Below are positions 37,461 to 49,200 of a stretch of 64,000 nucleotides of DNA, in pieces. The translations under genes and the position numbers were made by a program. Position 1 is the stretch's first letter, and each line of letters begins with the position of its first letter. This DNA is from Isoetes taiwanensis (taxonomy: Eukaryota > Streptophyta > Lycopodiopsida > Isoetales > Isoetaceae). The notes under the pieces were generated by a model. That model searched no databases, had not been told where the DNA came from, and saw nothing but the letters and a program-made list of their open reading frames with translations. The DNA is taken from contig JAJEKV010000025.1 in NCBI GenBank assembly GCA_021234155.1, positions 15,186,390 through 15,250,389 of the forward strand. Direction: 5' to 3'.

Positions 37461-39664
37461 ACAAAAGGATGAAACCAACCAAAACCAAATAAAACCGGAG
37501 GCGGGAAGCACATGGCTATACAAAAACTGTCCATATGGATCAATCGGCCAATGTATCTCGGATGACAGCCTGGCCTCCTCTCAGACACGGGTCCACTTCC
37601 GATTTGCGGTCCAAGCTCGTGGGACTCGGCAGATAATTCTTCCTTCCGCCGCAGAGTGTCTTGGGGTAAGGTCTTCTGGACGAAGAAGCGGTGTTCCTTT
37701 CAAGTGATTGCCATGACGGAGGATGTGTAATCTGGACAAGCCATCCCATAAACAGACTAGCAAGTATCGGGGGCGGTCGGGTCGTGCTGCTCCAACTCGA
37801 TGTGCGGAGAGGACGCCGTCTGCCTGTATGTGCATTACCTGAGTGAAAAACTGGTCCACCTCAACTATAGCAAGAGTGTCACTCGCCTATTCCAGACTTA
37901 CAATGCGTAGGTTCAAAGGGGACGTGTGTCTACTAGGTTCCGAACATGGGACCTTCGCTTGGTCAGCGGGCAAATAATCCTTTGTCGGTGGTTGTGTGGG
38001 CCTAGGTAAAAGAGAGCAACACAAAAGTACCTCTACTCTTAAAGAACGTAGTGGCTGCAGAGTGAAAATCTAAGGCAAACAGGAGCATACTTGTGCCCAC
38101 ACAAAAGATCTGATAAGCCAACATGCAATGCCTCCCAACAAATGTAGAATTATTTATGAAAGCAAAGAAATAGTGGGAATAAGCCAACCGCCCAAAAGCC
38201 GAACTTTTTTTTTTAGAGAATATACCAAGTAAAATCAATCATAATCAAGGGTCACCCATACACATAACATAAAAGCATAAACAAGGTGTCACAAGACGAG
38301 GGTTGCCCTCCCGGTGGCACTTAAAGTGTGATTTTATAGTTTCTGTTTTTCCAATTTCTTGAGTACATAGAGCAACCTTGAGCTATAGCTCTTACATTAA
38401 CATTTGCCTACAAGACACATCTAAAGAAGATTAGATTACTTATACAGACATCTAGCAAATGCATCTGAATCAAGCACCACGGATTACCTTTGCCAGTGCA
38501 TCACAAGTTTGCACTTACACCAGGTGTGCTGGCCATTTCACTGTCCAACTATTGCCAAGATGTTACAATTTTTAATCATCTCAATCTGCATAAAGTTTCT
38601 GGACAAGTGAATAAACCAATTCCGTAATAAAGATTACTCAAGCCAAGTACAAATACCCTCAAAATACGGGCAACTTCTAAGGCCCTCTTGAGCTTCCTTT
38701 CTGGAGCCTTTGCCGTTACCTATACCTCTTTTTATGGAGCTGCAAAGCAAATTGAATGTTCACTACTTGCCCTAATAAAGCAAAAGTTAAGAAGAAAGAT
38801 GAAATTTCAAGAATGAGAAGACTATGTTTGTCGACTTGGAGGTGCGGATCCTTCGCCTTTAGAAGAGAGATATTCACTATTTCTCCCCTCGCTTATTGTT
38901 CTAACAAGAGAAATATTCACTATTTCTCCCTACTTATTGCCCGAACAGGGTTCAAGCACAATGATTTATAAGATTGTTTGTTGTATTATTTGAATAGTTC
39001 AATAGTTTCTTTATAAGATTTTTAGTTGTATTATTTAAATAGTTCAATGGTTTCTTTATAAGATTTTTGGTTATATTATTTAAATAGTTGTTTTGCACCA
39101 TTTATTTTTGTTTTGCACCATTAGTTTGGGCATGAGTTCTCAAACAAAAAATTGCTAACCTTGGATGTGGAAGATTCCAAGGAATTTTCCACGGAATCTT
39201 CCGCAATCCGAGCCTCTAAAAAATAAGACTTCATGAGCATGCATAATTCTTTGTTGGCTTTATGTACATGGCAGAGAAAAATACATCCATCCTCAATTTT
39301 CTTACGTTCTTTAGTCCCAACGCTGTTTTACCGAGAACTATATAGCAAAGCGAGAAAGAGACAGCATTAAAATGGACATGAAATTCATATCTGATATTTT
39401 ATGAATGGTTTTATTACAAAGACATGTCAAGCATAGAATCACCCCCAAGATGTTCTTTTGAAGAGCCGAACAATTTGTCCAGCTTCAGAGAGCAGGATTG
39501 GTGCAATACAAATAAGTTAAGGCTTCCCAAAGTTCCATTGCACCTGGAAATAAAAATGGCCTTTTCTTATGACCAAACTGCAAAACAGACCTCCAAACAT
39601 CAATTTTGAGAACCAACTTCAGCTGGGTCCTGTGGGGATCTGGCCTCCTTAATCTCTCCAAAGT
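37461..39664. other. Intergenic with dispersed repeats
   Basis: The segment 38195-38290 (CCGAACTTTTTTTTTT, then AATAAAATCAAT-type sequence and CATAAAAGCATAAA) is repeated in diverged form at 42113-42205. TTTCTTTATAAGATTTTTGG-type units repeat three times at 38980-39080. No gene is recognised. Confidence 0.5.
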
Positions 39665-40192
39665 TTATTTTCGAGTTTGAATCAGGTTCTCTATGACCTC
39701 TTTACAATAATCTGCTGAAGTACTCTCTGATTTCTGTGAGTCAGTAAGGCGAGCCAATAGAACAAAAGTATAGCCACCTAGAAGATTATTCAAAGCACGA
39801 GTGAATAGCATAGAGGCCTTAAAGGCTGAAGGAGGTAGCATATTGGCAAGGCTGAATTCAAATCCATTTAGTGCCTGATAAATATGATTGCTTCTGAATG
39901 CCATATGCAACCGCCATGTTATAGCATCAAGAAAAGTTGGAGGTGGCTTGTTCTGAAGAACAAAATTTTGATCCATCTTTTTTCTGGCATTAAGCAGACC
40001 ATTTGACAAAGCAATTCCAAACAATCCTGCCAAAAGTCCTACTCCAGAAAATATCAAACCCTTATATACGAAAGTTCCACCCCTGTCTAGAAGAGAATAA
40101 GCACTAGGCTCAAACATATGTTTGCAGGACACAGCAAAAATTCCTGGCAATCCTGCCCCTATTGCAGCAGCAGCAGATGTAGGGGCCAGCAA
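39665..40192 (-). pseudogene. RETICULATA/RER-family (DUF3411) C-terminal fragment
   Basis: A single minus-strand frame begins LAPTSAAAAIGAGLPGIFAV and continues with KHMFEPSAYSLLDRGGTFVY, KGLIFSGVGLLAGLFGIALS, PPPTFLDAITWRLHMAFRSN, IYQALNGFEFSLANMLPPSA and NNLLGGYTFVLLARLTDSQ, ending in a stop. This is the conserved half of RETICULATA-type proteins, integral proteins of the chloroplast envelope that affect leaf mesophyll development in Arabidopsis. Two hydrophobic segments are evident (IFSGVGLLAGLFGIAL; the NNLLGGYTFVLLA region). Directly upstream, at about 40205, the frame meets a stop and no acceptor site, transit peptide or N-terminal half is seen. It is therefore a truncated copy, unless distant exons exist. 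Confidence 0.7.
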
Positions 40193-40589
40193 ATATATAA
40201 TTCAAAAGATGTGTGCATGTATGATTAACTGCAACCTTTGCTTGTCTTTTATAATCAACCTAAATCATGTCAAGATTGTTAATCTCAAGCATATAAGTTG
40301 CTTTTCAACTTATTGCTCCTCATGTTCAAAAAGAATCAACTAGATAACTCATCACCTTAGCAATAACTTCATTTCCAACATGAATCTGCTCATTTAAATC
40401 AAATAGTGCTCCTATGTGCAAGACATAACCCCCATAGATTTGCGTATTCTTTACTTCAAATGTTGCATTTGAAATCAACAATGCTCCACTGTCATAAATC
40501 TGTAAGCATACGAGGCACATACAATGCATAAGAATGTTGTATATAATACATTTTGACATCTAGGTTGCGAAAAGCATAGCATCTTCGGA

Positions 40590-40919
40590 CCCAAGCTAAA
40601 AGAATGGAACGCTTCCATCTTACCCATCTTACAGAAACCATCTAGGAGACTATTATAGGTAATTGCATCTGGAACGCGTCCAAAGAATGCCATTTGCTTC
40701 AATACTTCCTTAGCCTTGTGCAATTCTACAGAGACGATCAATGAGTATGTTAAAAGTAACTACATCTGGTACACATCCAGCTTCTATCATCTGGTGAAAC
40801 ACACGCTTTGCATCCTCTACCTTTTGGTTCATACAAAGACCATGTATCATAGTATTGTAAGAGATGTGCAACAAAACCCTATGACTGCATGCTGGGCAGA
40901 CACTCTGGAGCCGAATCAA
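40590..40919 (-). pseudogene. PPR-repeat gene fragment
   Basis: The minus strand reads ISYNTMIHGLCMNQKVEDAK, then RVFHQMIEAGCVPDVVTFNI, a frame change at about 40735, VLKQMAFFGRVPDAITYNSL and LDGFCKMGKMEAF. These are roughly three P-type pentatricopeptide motifs (YNxxIxGxCxxxxxxxAxxxFxxMxxxGxxPDxxTF). Frameshifts and absence of further repeats mark it as a remnant of an organellar RNA-binding PPR gene. It lies just upstream of the RETICULATA fragment on the same strand, without a visible link. Confidence 0.65.
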
Positions 40920-41380
40920 TGCTTCATGTTATTTGAAGAGGCAACAAAAACCAATGAAAGGATTGCTAAAACAAAAGGCGAGATGCTCAGTCATGGTCCG
41001 AATTGCTGTGGCCACCCGCCTTCAACCAACGTGCCTAAATGGCTCAGATACGTCCCCTTGCATCATAGCCGCTGCACAGATTTGCATGAGAGAAGCAAAA
41101 ACATTTCGAGCAAAATCAGCATTTACTGGAAATGGCAAGAAACAGAGTTTAGGTTTAAACCATAGCTGGAATAGATCAAAGAAGAAAATAAAGCTTCCAA
41201 TGAAAGGAAAGCAGCTCCTATATAACAAGGCGCGAGTTTGCTGAAGAGATATTCCTACACCAAAACGACAGGCTTACCTTGCCCGATAGCCTCCATGCTA
41301 TTCGATCAGCCGGTGCCAGACAACCAGCCCACTCCGGCAACAGGGCTTAATCGAGCATTTTACAACCACGATGGGTTTTT

Positions 41381-41480
41381 AGCAGTCATTGGCATATTCT
41401 GGGTATATATTGGCATATACCTAGCATATGCCATAAACCCACCTCAACAAGGGCTTGCCCCCTTAGGGGCAACCCAAAAT
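41381..41480. repeat. Dispersed repeat, also at 57655-57740
   Basis: AGCAGTCATTGGCATATTC and CATAAACCCAC...GGGCTTGCCCCC..AGGGG are shared with 57655-57740. The family is unknown. Confidence 0.65.
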
Positions 41481-41504
41481 ATGTTTGCAGATAAGCTTTT
41501 TCCT

Positions 41505-42660
41505 CCATTACATCTGAGTAGAGAATGATTTTAGTGGCATGAGATCCAGTCTTATTGTGCACAACAGCAAATAATCGATGGAGAATTGCTGGGCCCATTT
41601 GCCAACATTTAGAAGCCGAAAGCATGGCATCTATAGTTTTCTAAGAAGTATGATCACTAGTAAAATCGCCTTTTTTTTCTTTTTTGAAGGCAAGATTTTT
41701 ATTTACAATGACCTTACTACAAAAGTGGCTCCACAATAGGCCAGATAGGAAATATTTTAGCATAGAACCTAATGATCTCTTACAGATTAGATATGGAGTT
41801 ACACCCATTGCTGTAAAAACCCAAGTGCAGGAACAGAAAATAGCATAGCTCCATAAGGCCATACGAAGCAAAATAAATCCAATTGCAGATGGTAAAATCC
41901 ATTTGTAGATGGAACACATCTCAAATCTTAAAGCGTTAGACTTGTAAACTGGAGAATAAATCATAAGCAGAGTGGCATGGCATAGTCATGGTGTTGATTG
42001 CCTCTCAGAAATGACCCTTGTAGCTGGGATCTGGCATTCGGCATTTCCAGTTGTAGCATGCTTTAGGCTTTTAGAACCCTTCATTTACAAAATCACATAT
42101 GGCCAGAACCCGAACTTTTTTTTTTTTGGACGTGGACCAAATAAAATCAATGATATTCGTGGGTCAACATCCAAACACATATGCAAAAGCATAAAAAAAT
42201 GTCTCAGAGACTGGTTGAAGCTTTTTCCTCCATTATATTTGAGTAGAGAATGATTTTGGTGGCTTGAGATCCGGTCTTGTAATGCACAACAACAAATAAT
42301 TGATGGAGAATTGCTAGGCCCTTTTGTCCAGCATTTAGGAATTGAACATGGTATTTCACAGTATTTTGAGAAGTATCATCACCTAAAATCCATTTGTAGA
42401 TGGAATGCAGCTCAAATCTTAAAGCATTAGACTTGTAAACTGAAGAATAAATCATAACTGGAGCGGCATGGCATAGTCATGGTGTCGGACTTGTAAACTG
42501 GAGAATAAATCATAACCAGAGCGGCATGGCATAGTCATGGTGTCAATTTCCTCTCAGAAACAGTTCTTATATCGGGGACCTTGCAATCGTCATTTCCAAC
42601 CATAACATGCTTTAGGGTTTCAAAAATCTTCATTTACAAAATCACATATGCCCAGAAGCC
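41505..42660. repeat. Cluster of diverged direct repeats
   Basis: TTTTCCTCCATTA.AT.TGAGTAGAGAATG occurs at 41505 and 42225. AATCCATTTGTAGATGGAA occurs at 41896 and 42388. The block GGCATGGCATAGTCATGGTG occurs at about 41972, 42465 and 42523. TCATTTACAAAATCACATATG occurs at 42082 and 42632. This is a tandem or segmental amplification of about 0.5-0.7 kb units with internal deletions. No coding content is seen. Confidence 0.75.
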
Positions 42661-43369
42661 GAACTTTCCATCGCTAGTTAAAGTTTTGAATCGCCTCTAA
42701 TAGTTAGTTAATTGCATGGAAAAGCCTTGATCAAGACCTTGCCATTTTGGCTCTTTTTAGTGAAGAAAGAATCGACACACCTGGGAACACAAAAGCTTTG
42801 GAGAAACCACATCTTTCTTTATTTATTTAGGAACAATTGAAATCGAGAAATGCAAGGCAAGCGTGAGACAACGCTCTAGGCTCAGTGGTCGAAGTTGGAA
42901 TGCTTTCTGGTGCATCCTGCACTAGGACAATCTTTGCAGAGGGTATTATAACTGCAGTGGCTCCATCTGACAGTGTAAATGATTAAAAGCTTGGGGATGA
43001 CCATCTAGGTGTTGGCATTGGAAGGCTGCTTATCCAAGTTGATACCATCATGACCTCTAGTGATTGCATTGTATGCTCTCGGCTACTCAAGTCTCAAGCT
43101 CAGCTAAAATGGCCAATTCGACACACTACTCACAAAGATGAGAAGAACCTTGAAGACCCAACTCAATAAGATACCTTGAAGCTTCACAAAGATCATGTGG
43201 AAGACTTGGTAGTGGATGAGCATTCATTGAAGATAAGGAAGAGGCACCATGTGTTTCTTAAAAGGCAACCAAAGGCATCTTGGAGGATTAGAAGTGAGCA
43301 GTGCATGCAAAGGGAAGAAAGTAAGGCAACAACCAAAGAAAACCTAGAGGCAGTCAGAGGATAAGAGTG
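42661..43369. other. Non-coding stretch before the transposase relic
   Basis: Weak open frame at 43176-43364 with a basic composition but no known motif. It could be the degenerate N-terminus of the following relic. Confidence 0.35.
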
Positions 43370-44545
43370 TTGCAATCTCGATTGCACAATTCAATATCGT
43401 GTGGATGACCGTGTTGAAATGAAGTCTTAGTACAGTGGACAACTTCAGAAAGGCAGGATTAATTTCATCTACTCCTTGTGTAGAAATTCTAGCACTAATT
43501 GGCTTGAAGACATCATTTTACAGATATTGGAAATAGGTCAGAAGGGCATAGAGTGTCCGATATGGCAATGCATTTATTTTGAAACCTAGAGCAAACTCTT
43601 TGAGGGCTATTGCAACATTTGGAAGCTTTGTAACATACATGTCCCAATCTATGCCCTAAAGTCCAAAGTGAACGAGCATGGTGTTAGAGTGGTCCAAACA
43701 TTGTTGCCACAACATTATATCCAAAAAGAGTGCCTTAAAGATGTCAATGCAGAGGTCGGCCTTTTTAGCAGGTTATGGAAAACACACATTTCTAATGTGT
43801 GTTCTGCAACAATGCCATTCTCAAAGTGCAACACATGTATTCAACTAAAGGATACATTTGCATCAACTGCAATAGAAAAAGAAAGGATGGCAATTTGTAG
43901 ATCACCAGTCAGACCAAATATCATGTAGACAACTATATTGGCAGTGGAAAAGATTTTTTCAAATGCATCCTGATAGATATATGTGTCTGATTCATGACAA
44001 GATGGACGAACACAAGACTTTCTTGCCAAAGCTAGATCCTTTTCCTAAGCATTATCAAAATGCTTTTCAGATGAAGGTAAGCTTTGCTGGTGTCTTCATA
44101 CATGGACATCGTACTGGTATTTACAGACATTTTATGCTTGATCTTTGGAAGGATGATCAAAAGTTCCATGTGAGTTCAATTTTCAAGTGCTCGAAAATAT
44201 TAGAGAGAGGAACTATAGTATTCTCCGCCAGCCCCCATTGTTTATGCTTTGAGGATGATCAACCGCTTACTTATCGAAGGCAGATAAAGGAGCTCATATT
44301 GGAAGTATCAAAGGAAACAAAAAAGATTTGGGATGAGTTTCTCATACAAGAAAAGCAACTTCAAGGAACTATGTGTTCAACTGGATAACTATTGGAAAGA
44401 AAACAAGAATAGATGGATGTTTGGGGCAATGTCATACTTGACAGTGATAGGAGTCTTCAAGATTGTGAAGGTGTGGGTTCATGATAGTTGGGCACAAACA
44501 TGATGATATAGATGCATTTTTTGATACTTTTTCTACTACGCTTAA

Positions 44546-44585
44546 GAGAATGAGAATGAGAATGAGAATGAGAATGAGAATGAGA
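44546..44585. repeat. (GAGAAT)n microsatellite
   Basis: About six GAGAAT units directly after the HDDIDAFFDTFS segment of the transposase relic. Two more units follow the MITE at 44907, so the MITE lies within or beside the repeat. Confidence 0.9.
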
Positions 44586-44906
44586 GGGTAAAAGCATGTT
44601 AGGGTGTCCCTTAAAAAGTATTATTTAGTGACCAAAAAAGTACCTAAAAAGGTAGCCAGGACTGGGTACTGGGTACCTATGTAATACCACAGTAAAAGGT
44701 ACGTTTTAGAACTTTTATATATATTTTGGTCTCTCATAGCATTAACTTTGTCTTAACTTTGTATATTAACACATCCTTGACTTTTATTTTGGATTTTTGT
44801 ATTAGTTTTAATAAAAAGAAAAATGAGAAAGTACCCAGTTCTGAAGTACCTAGTGTATGTACTTTTGCAGGTTCCAAAAGTGGTACACCCTAACATGCTT
44901 TTACCC
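44586..44906. mobile_element. MITE, 321 bp, terminal inverted repeats and 10-bp target repeats
   Basis: The left end GGGTAAAAGCATGTTAGGGT and the right end, in reverse complement, are identical over at least 22 bp. The element is flanked by GAGAATGAGA on both sides (44576-44585 and 44907-44916). A target duplication of about 10 bp would fit a Mutator-like element, but the flanks are microsatellite, so the length is uncertain. Internal GGTACT/AGTACC motifs are also arranged as inverted copies. No coding capacity. Confidence 0.82.
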
Positions 44907-44918
44907 GAGAATGAGAAT

Positions 44919-45050
44919 GATTTTTTATCGTCCACTGAGGCCAATCGGCCTATGGGACCCATAAGGAGCGCAACAAACTTATTATTGTCCGGGTTAAAAA
45001 ACCCCCGGCCCGAAGGATTTTCGAGGGAAAAACCGTGGCAGTAATAAGAA
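44919..45050 (-). mobile_element. Possible LINE 3'-tail fragment
   Basis: On the minus strand this segment carries a GC-rich block (GGGCCGGGGGTTTTTTAACC), TTTGTTGCGCTCC, then GGCCGATTGGCCTCAGTGGA, and ends in an A-run at 44919-44925. It is similar to the 37281 segment. The form is that of a short 3' end of a retroelement inserted next to the MITE. No target duplication could be fixed with confidence. Confidence 0.35.
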
Positions 45051-45655
45051 TGCTGTCAAATTGTACAAGTATACATCAATGTACATATACATGTCAAGTG
45101 TGTGCCCGAGTGATAAGTCTCCCTGAACTCATGGATGTGTTTGAGAGTTGCATTGACCTTAACCCAATGGCTTTCTGATCAGTTGACAGGGCACTTAAAG
45201 CCACTTCATTTTAAGTTTTGGATAAGTGGAGGCCAGGTGATAACTTGTGGATGCCTGTGCAATGCATCAAAATATGGCAAAGGAGGCCTAAGGGTGAAGA
45301 TTTTCTTCCTATAGGTGAACAAAAACCACTTCCTCCTTTCGAAAATGTTAAAGGCTCTAGCCAACCAATGAAGGTTTTCTGGGATTACATAACACACTCG
45401 AAGGATGCTAAAAGAGAAAGCACATTTCATCACTTAAGAAAAATCACATGGACTCCGTAATGAATTACTGGGAGAAAGTAGTGTCATGCTTACAAACAGA
45501 GGTCATGTGGACCGAAGTGGAGAGACGGTTTCTTTGCCGAGACTAGATGGAATGATTCTCATGGAGCAAGTACATCATAAAAGGTTGCGTAGGGTCCCAA
45601 CAATGGCTCTAAGTGATTTATGGAAAGCAAGGCTTCAAAGTCGAAGTGGTTTGAA

Positions 45656-45751
45656 CTTCCTGAGTGGGATCCTTATGAGGACATCAAGAAAGGCTACTTT
45701 GTACTTCCTGAGTGGGATCCTTACGAGGACATCAAGGAAGGCTACTTTGTA
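45656..45751 (+). repeat. In-frame 48-bp tandem duplication
   Basis: CTTCCTGAGTGGGATCCTTA and the following bases to GGCTACTTTGTA occur twice in succession (45656-45703 and 45704-45751) with three or so differences. This duplicates 16 codons (LPEWDPYEDIKxGYFV) inside the transposase relic without changing the frame. Confidence 0.9.
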
Positions 45752-46633
45752 CTAAGGCCTAACGATGAAGACTGTCCAATATGGTTGGGGATGGCAATTT
45801 CCAATGTTACCACCACCATGCCTGATGGAGGGGAGTTGCAACTTGGGTTCCAGATTCAATATTGGGAGCGCGTTGGGAGGCATAAGAAAGGCAACTTGAA
45901 GGAATAGTACTCCAACTGTTGGGAGAAAAAGTGGAGAATAACTCCTGCTGATCCTCAAAGGAGAAAATTGGTGGAGTGTGTGTTATGGTCATATCTTGCT
46001 TGTCATATTACAAAGGACAAAATCCACAAGATCCCAAAGAGGTAAATGGATAAAGCCATGAGCAACCTCCATGCTATAGCATTATATCCTGGTAGATAAT
46101 ATTATTTGTGTGCTATGTTGAGCATGTCCCTTGGAATTCTTAAGAACTTTCTCCACTGGTTGTTTGTAGATTTTATGAGAAAGACACATGAATCAGTCAT
46201 TGTTTTATGATGTGAATTATTTCTCGTGATTCAATGCAAAAATTTCATTTTTTCTGTATGAATCTCATTTTACTGCCCTAAACCTCAGATTGTGACCCAC
46301 TTTAATTAAGTGTGACTTAAACAATGAAAACAATCACGATGTAGACATTTCTTGCAAAACTTGGCATAGCCAATTATGAAGATTCCATGAATTATATTGC
46401 ATTTCATAAGGGTGGTTTCATTTGACAAGTTTTCTTTTTACTAGACATTTCTTTTGTAGACCAACGATTGTCTAATATGTAGCATAATAACAGGGGATTT
46501 TCTTTGTGTTTTTATACGCTTTTCACTAAGGTTTTCCTATGATTTCGTGATGTATTCAAATGGATGTACTAATGCGTACATCTAGAGTGCACCATTTCTG
46601 AGCCATTGATTTTAGCCTTTTTTTTTCAATGGT

Positions 46634-46800
46634 CAATAACCAATGGCTCACAACAAAAGCCCTTTTTTGTGCGTGTGGTGCATAATGGTCAACAACCAAT
46701 GGCTCACAAGAAAAGCCCTCTTTTTGTGTGTGTGGTGCATAATGGGCATACGAAGGGCTTGAAGGGCGCATGAAGGGCTTGAAGGGCGCATGTGGTGCAG
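46634..46800. repeat. Short tandem repeats, about 57 bp and 21 bp
   Basis: AACCAATGGCTCACAA and the following bases to GTGTGGTGCATAATGG occur twice. A shorter GAAGGGCTTGAAGGGCGCAT unit repeats after them. Confidence 0.75.
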
Positions 46801-47424
46801 TTTCCCCGCCGACAACACATTTCTTATCATAACTTTTGATCCAGAGCTCTGTTTCAGATGATTTTTATTGCGTTGGAAAGCTCTCTTCGAGATCTTTTTG
46901 ATAGTGCATGATATAGATATGTTTGTTTAAGTTATCTATGCTAAAACAGCAATTTTTTGGCCGGGTTTGGTAGGCTTTCACATCCTACCAGTTGATTAAT
47001 ACAGGATTGCGCTATTGGATATTGTTTTATGGCTCATTCCAAATGAAGCTTGCAAAAAATTACCATGCATTTTTAGATTTTGAGGCAGTTATTAAGCAAA
47101 TTCCAAGGCTTCTAGATCCTTGTGCTAACAAGCAAAAAAGTTTCCCACTTTGGTTTCTCATCACAAGAATCCATGGAGGCCAAAGGCTGCTGTTAAATTC
47201 CAGTTGAAAAATGTTTGTGTGTGGGTGTCGCAAACTTTATGACTTTCAGAATAATGGGATCAATCTGCTCTATCTTTATGGTAAGTTTTACTTATGTTCT
47301 ATTTGTTTTATTGTGATGAAATTCAAAAGCTACAGGTGATGAAAGCCTCAAATGAATTCTAGTTTTTTTCTGGTTTGAATTCTAAAATTATTGTCACCTT
47401 TGGGGGATGAGCGTCTCTAAGGCC

Positions 47425-47570
47425 CCGAAGGGGCCAAAAAAAATTTTTTGCAACACAAACCATTAACATCCAACATATAAAAATTAAATCTCCCAACACA
47501 TAACAACCAACACATAACAACCATTGACATTAACAACCAACACATAACTACCATTGACATTAATTAACAC
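47425..47570. repeat. AC-rich tandem repeat (AACAACCAACACATAAC)
   Basis: Three or four copies of CAACACATAACAACCATTGA-type units in succession, preceded by the palindrome GGCCCCGAAGGGGCC at about 47421. Confidence 0.75.
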
Positions 47571-48970
47571 AACCATTGGGTCCAACACATTTAAATTAAA
47601 ATCCCCCTTAAACCCCCTTTGGTTTGGGTGCATATTCACACGAGGGGTGATGTAGGGCAGCGAGAGCCCTCATAATTGCATTTTGCACGTATGAAATCAA
47701 CACCATATAGTATTTCGCTTGAAATCTTATAGTATTTTGCGAATCTTGTTATACAGTATAGCAAATTTTGTACTTGCATACCCCACAAACGAGGAACTTT
47801 ATGTACGGTGTAGATTAAGGAATAAGGGGTGAATTTGCAACCATGAAATTCCTTGATTGGATCTATATTGCTAACTTAACATTTTTATTAACTCTTGTCA
47901 CATATCCCATTTATACTACTATTTTATAAATGCCAAGCTTGTTATTATCAGATTTTGACACAATATTGTTTCTTATTCCTTCTTTCGTCCAATTTTAAAT
48001 TCAAACAAAAAGTGCAGTTTGACATTGTAAGAAGTAATGTACATGGCACATATAACATGCAAATGGCACACAAAGCAAGAGATAAAGATGAACTTACTCT
48101 AGGCATGATTGATATAAAAATGTTTTTAACTTCAATCCTCGAGTTTATAATAACTACTAGGAATCTAATAACTTCAGTTATCAAGTTTATAACAACTATT
48201 AGTGAGAAATGTATGTAATATACAGTAAATTCCATAAATTCCATGGTTTCTAAATATAATAATTTTGGTTTACTGTGCACTTAGACCATAGTGGTCCTTC
48301 TCCTCAAACATGACCATGGCTCTCTCTCTTCTCTAATGCCATTGCCTATGTTATATACTCAAAGCTCACATGCCTCCCCCACTTTAATGGATTATGCCCA
48401 ACTAGCCAACCGTTTACCTCAAATCTGCGCTATGCAAAAAAAAAAAAAAAAAAAAAAAAAAAGAAACCCGTAAAAGCACAAATGCTACAGTCAAAGAACG
48501 ATTATGGAAAATTAACAACAAAGCTGTTGAGAGAGGCAATCACATGCACATTGCAAGATCGAAATCCATGTCCACCATAGGAGGGGCATTTTAAAACAAG
48601 ACACTTCATCGTGTCTTTTAACGATCTAATATGTTGAAGCTGATACAACGGCTTTATTTACAAAGGTATTAATGATACCTGATACCAAAAAGAAAGGGAC
48701 TGTGGAATTGACGTGACGAGACTTGAACAAAAGCTATGGCGGATTAAGCTTAAGCTTATATAGGTATAAACGGGATGGATATGGAGCTACTTGGCCATTT
48801 TACTGTGTCCGTTGGGGAGAGCCCTTGTCTGGTAGCATCTACGTCTTGCAAAAATTGTTCATGATGTTTTATATATTTTTGTTCTGTAATGCTATGTAAT
48901 AATGGCCTATCTTATGTGCAGGCACTTCCTTTGAGTACTCAAGAAGATCATATACTGTGCAACACAGTGA

Positions 48971-48975
48971 TCCTT
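48971..48975. other. Target-site duplication TCCTT (left)
   Basis: Five bases directly before the 5' LTR, repeated exactly at 53916-53920 after the 3' LTR. They are part of the codons ATC CTT of the B3 exon. Confidence 0.93.
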
Positions 48976-49199
48976 TGCTATATGCTAAGGACGTGGAGTC
49001 CAAAGATGGCTTTTAGGCCAAAAGAGGGCCTTTAGTCCAAAAGGGGGCTTATGGTCCAAAGAGGGCTTTGGTCCAAAGATGGACCAAAGGGGCGTGCATG
49101 CTATATAGTAGCTCGGGGGAGAGCCTGGAGCAGGGTGTCATAGCCGAGGGCTCGTGGGTTGGGTGGTGAGATAGCGTGCCACGTCAAGTGTGTGTTTTA
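48976..49199 (+). repeat. 5' LTR (224 bp)
   Basis: TGCTATATGC...GTGTGTTTTA. It contains repeated GGTCCAAAG/TAGTCCAAAA units (about six between 49000 and 49090) and a GCATGCTATATAGTAGCT stretch with a TATATA box-like core near 49100. Confidence 0.93.
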
Positions 49200-49200
49200 G

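Larger units (their letters stand above)
43370..46030 (+). pseudogene. DDE-transposase-like gene (DUF7869-type), decayed and interrupted
   Basis: Fragments in order: NWLEDIILQILEIGQKG (about 43499); NEHGVRVVQTLLPQHYIQ and PFSKCNTCIQLKD (43668-43928); YMCLIHDKMDEHKT and GHRTGIYRHFMLDLWKDD (43963-44150); QLDNYWKENKNRWMFG and HDDIDAFFDTFS (about 44380-44540); MDKWRPGDNLWMPVQCIKIW (45218); ELPEWDPYEDIKKGYFV and DCPIWLGMAISNV (45640-45810); and QYWERVGRHKKG followed by a CW...W...P.D segment up to about 46040. HDKMDxxKT, LDNxxKxNKN, GHxHDDIDAxF and CPIWxGxA are the conserved blocks of a plant transposase-like family I know from early land plants. The DUF7869 label is from memory. Frame changes, a microsatellite, a MITE (44586-44906) and a probable LINE tail (44919-45050) break it. 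Confidence 0.55.
46041..48921. other. Intergenic region upstream of the B3 gene
   Basis: Besides the repeats listed it holds a long A-run (about 48437-48462) and no recognisable coding exon. The 5' exon or exons, start codon and promoter of the B3 gene should lie here or further upstream, but I cannot place them. Confidence 0.4.

Noticed and set aside
40340-40500. Minus-strand segment GGYVLHIGALFDLNEQIHVG, reminiscent of the N-terminus of plant glutamate-receptor-like proteins
   Set aside because: Only one short exon-like piece, no second motif of that family nearby, so the resemblance is too weak to call.
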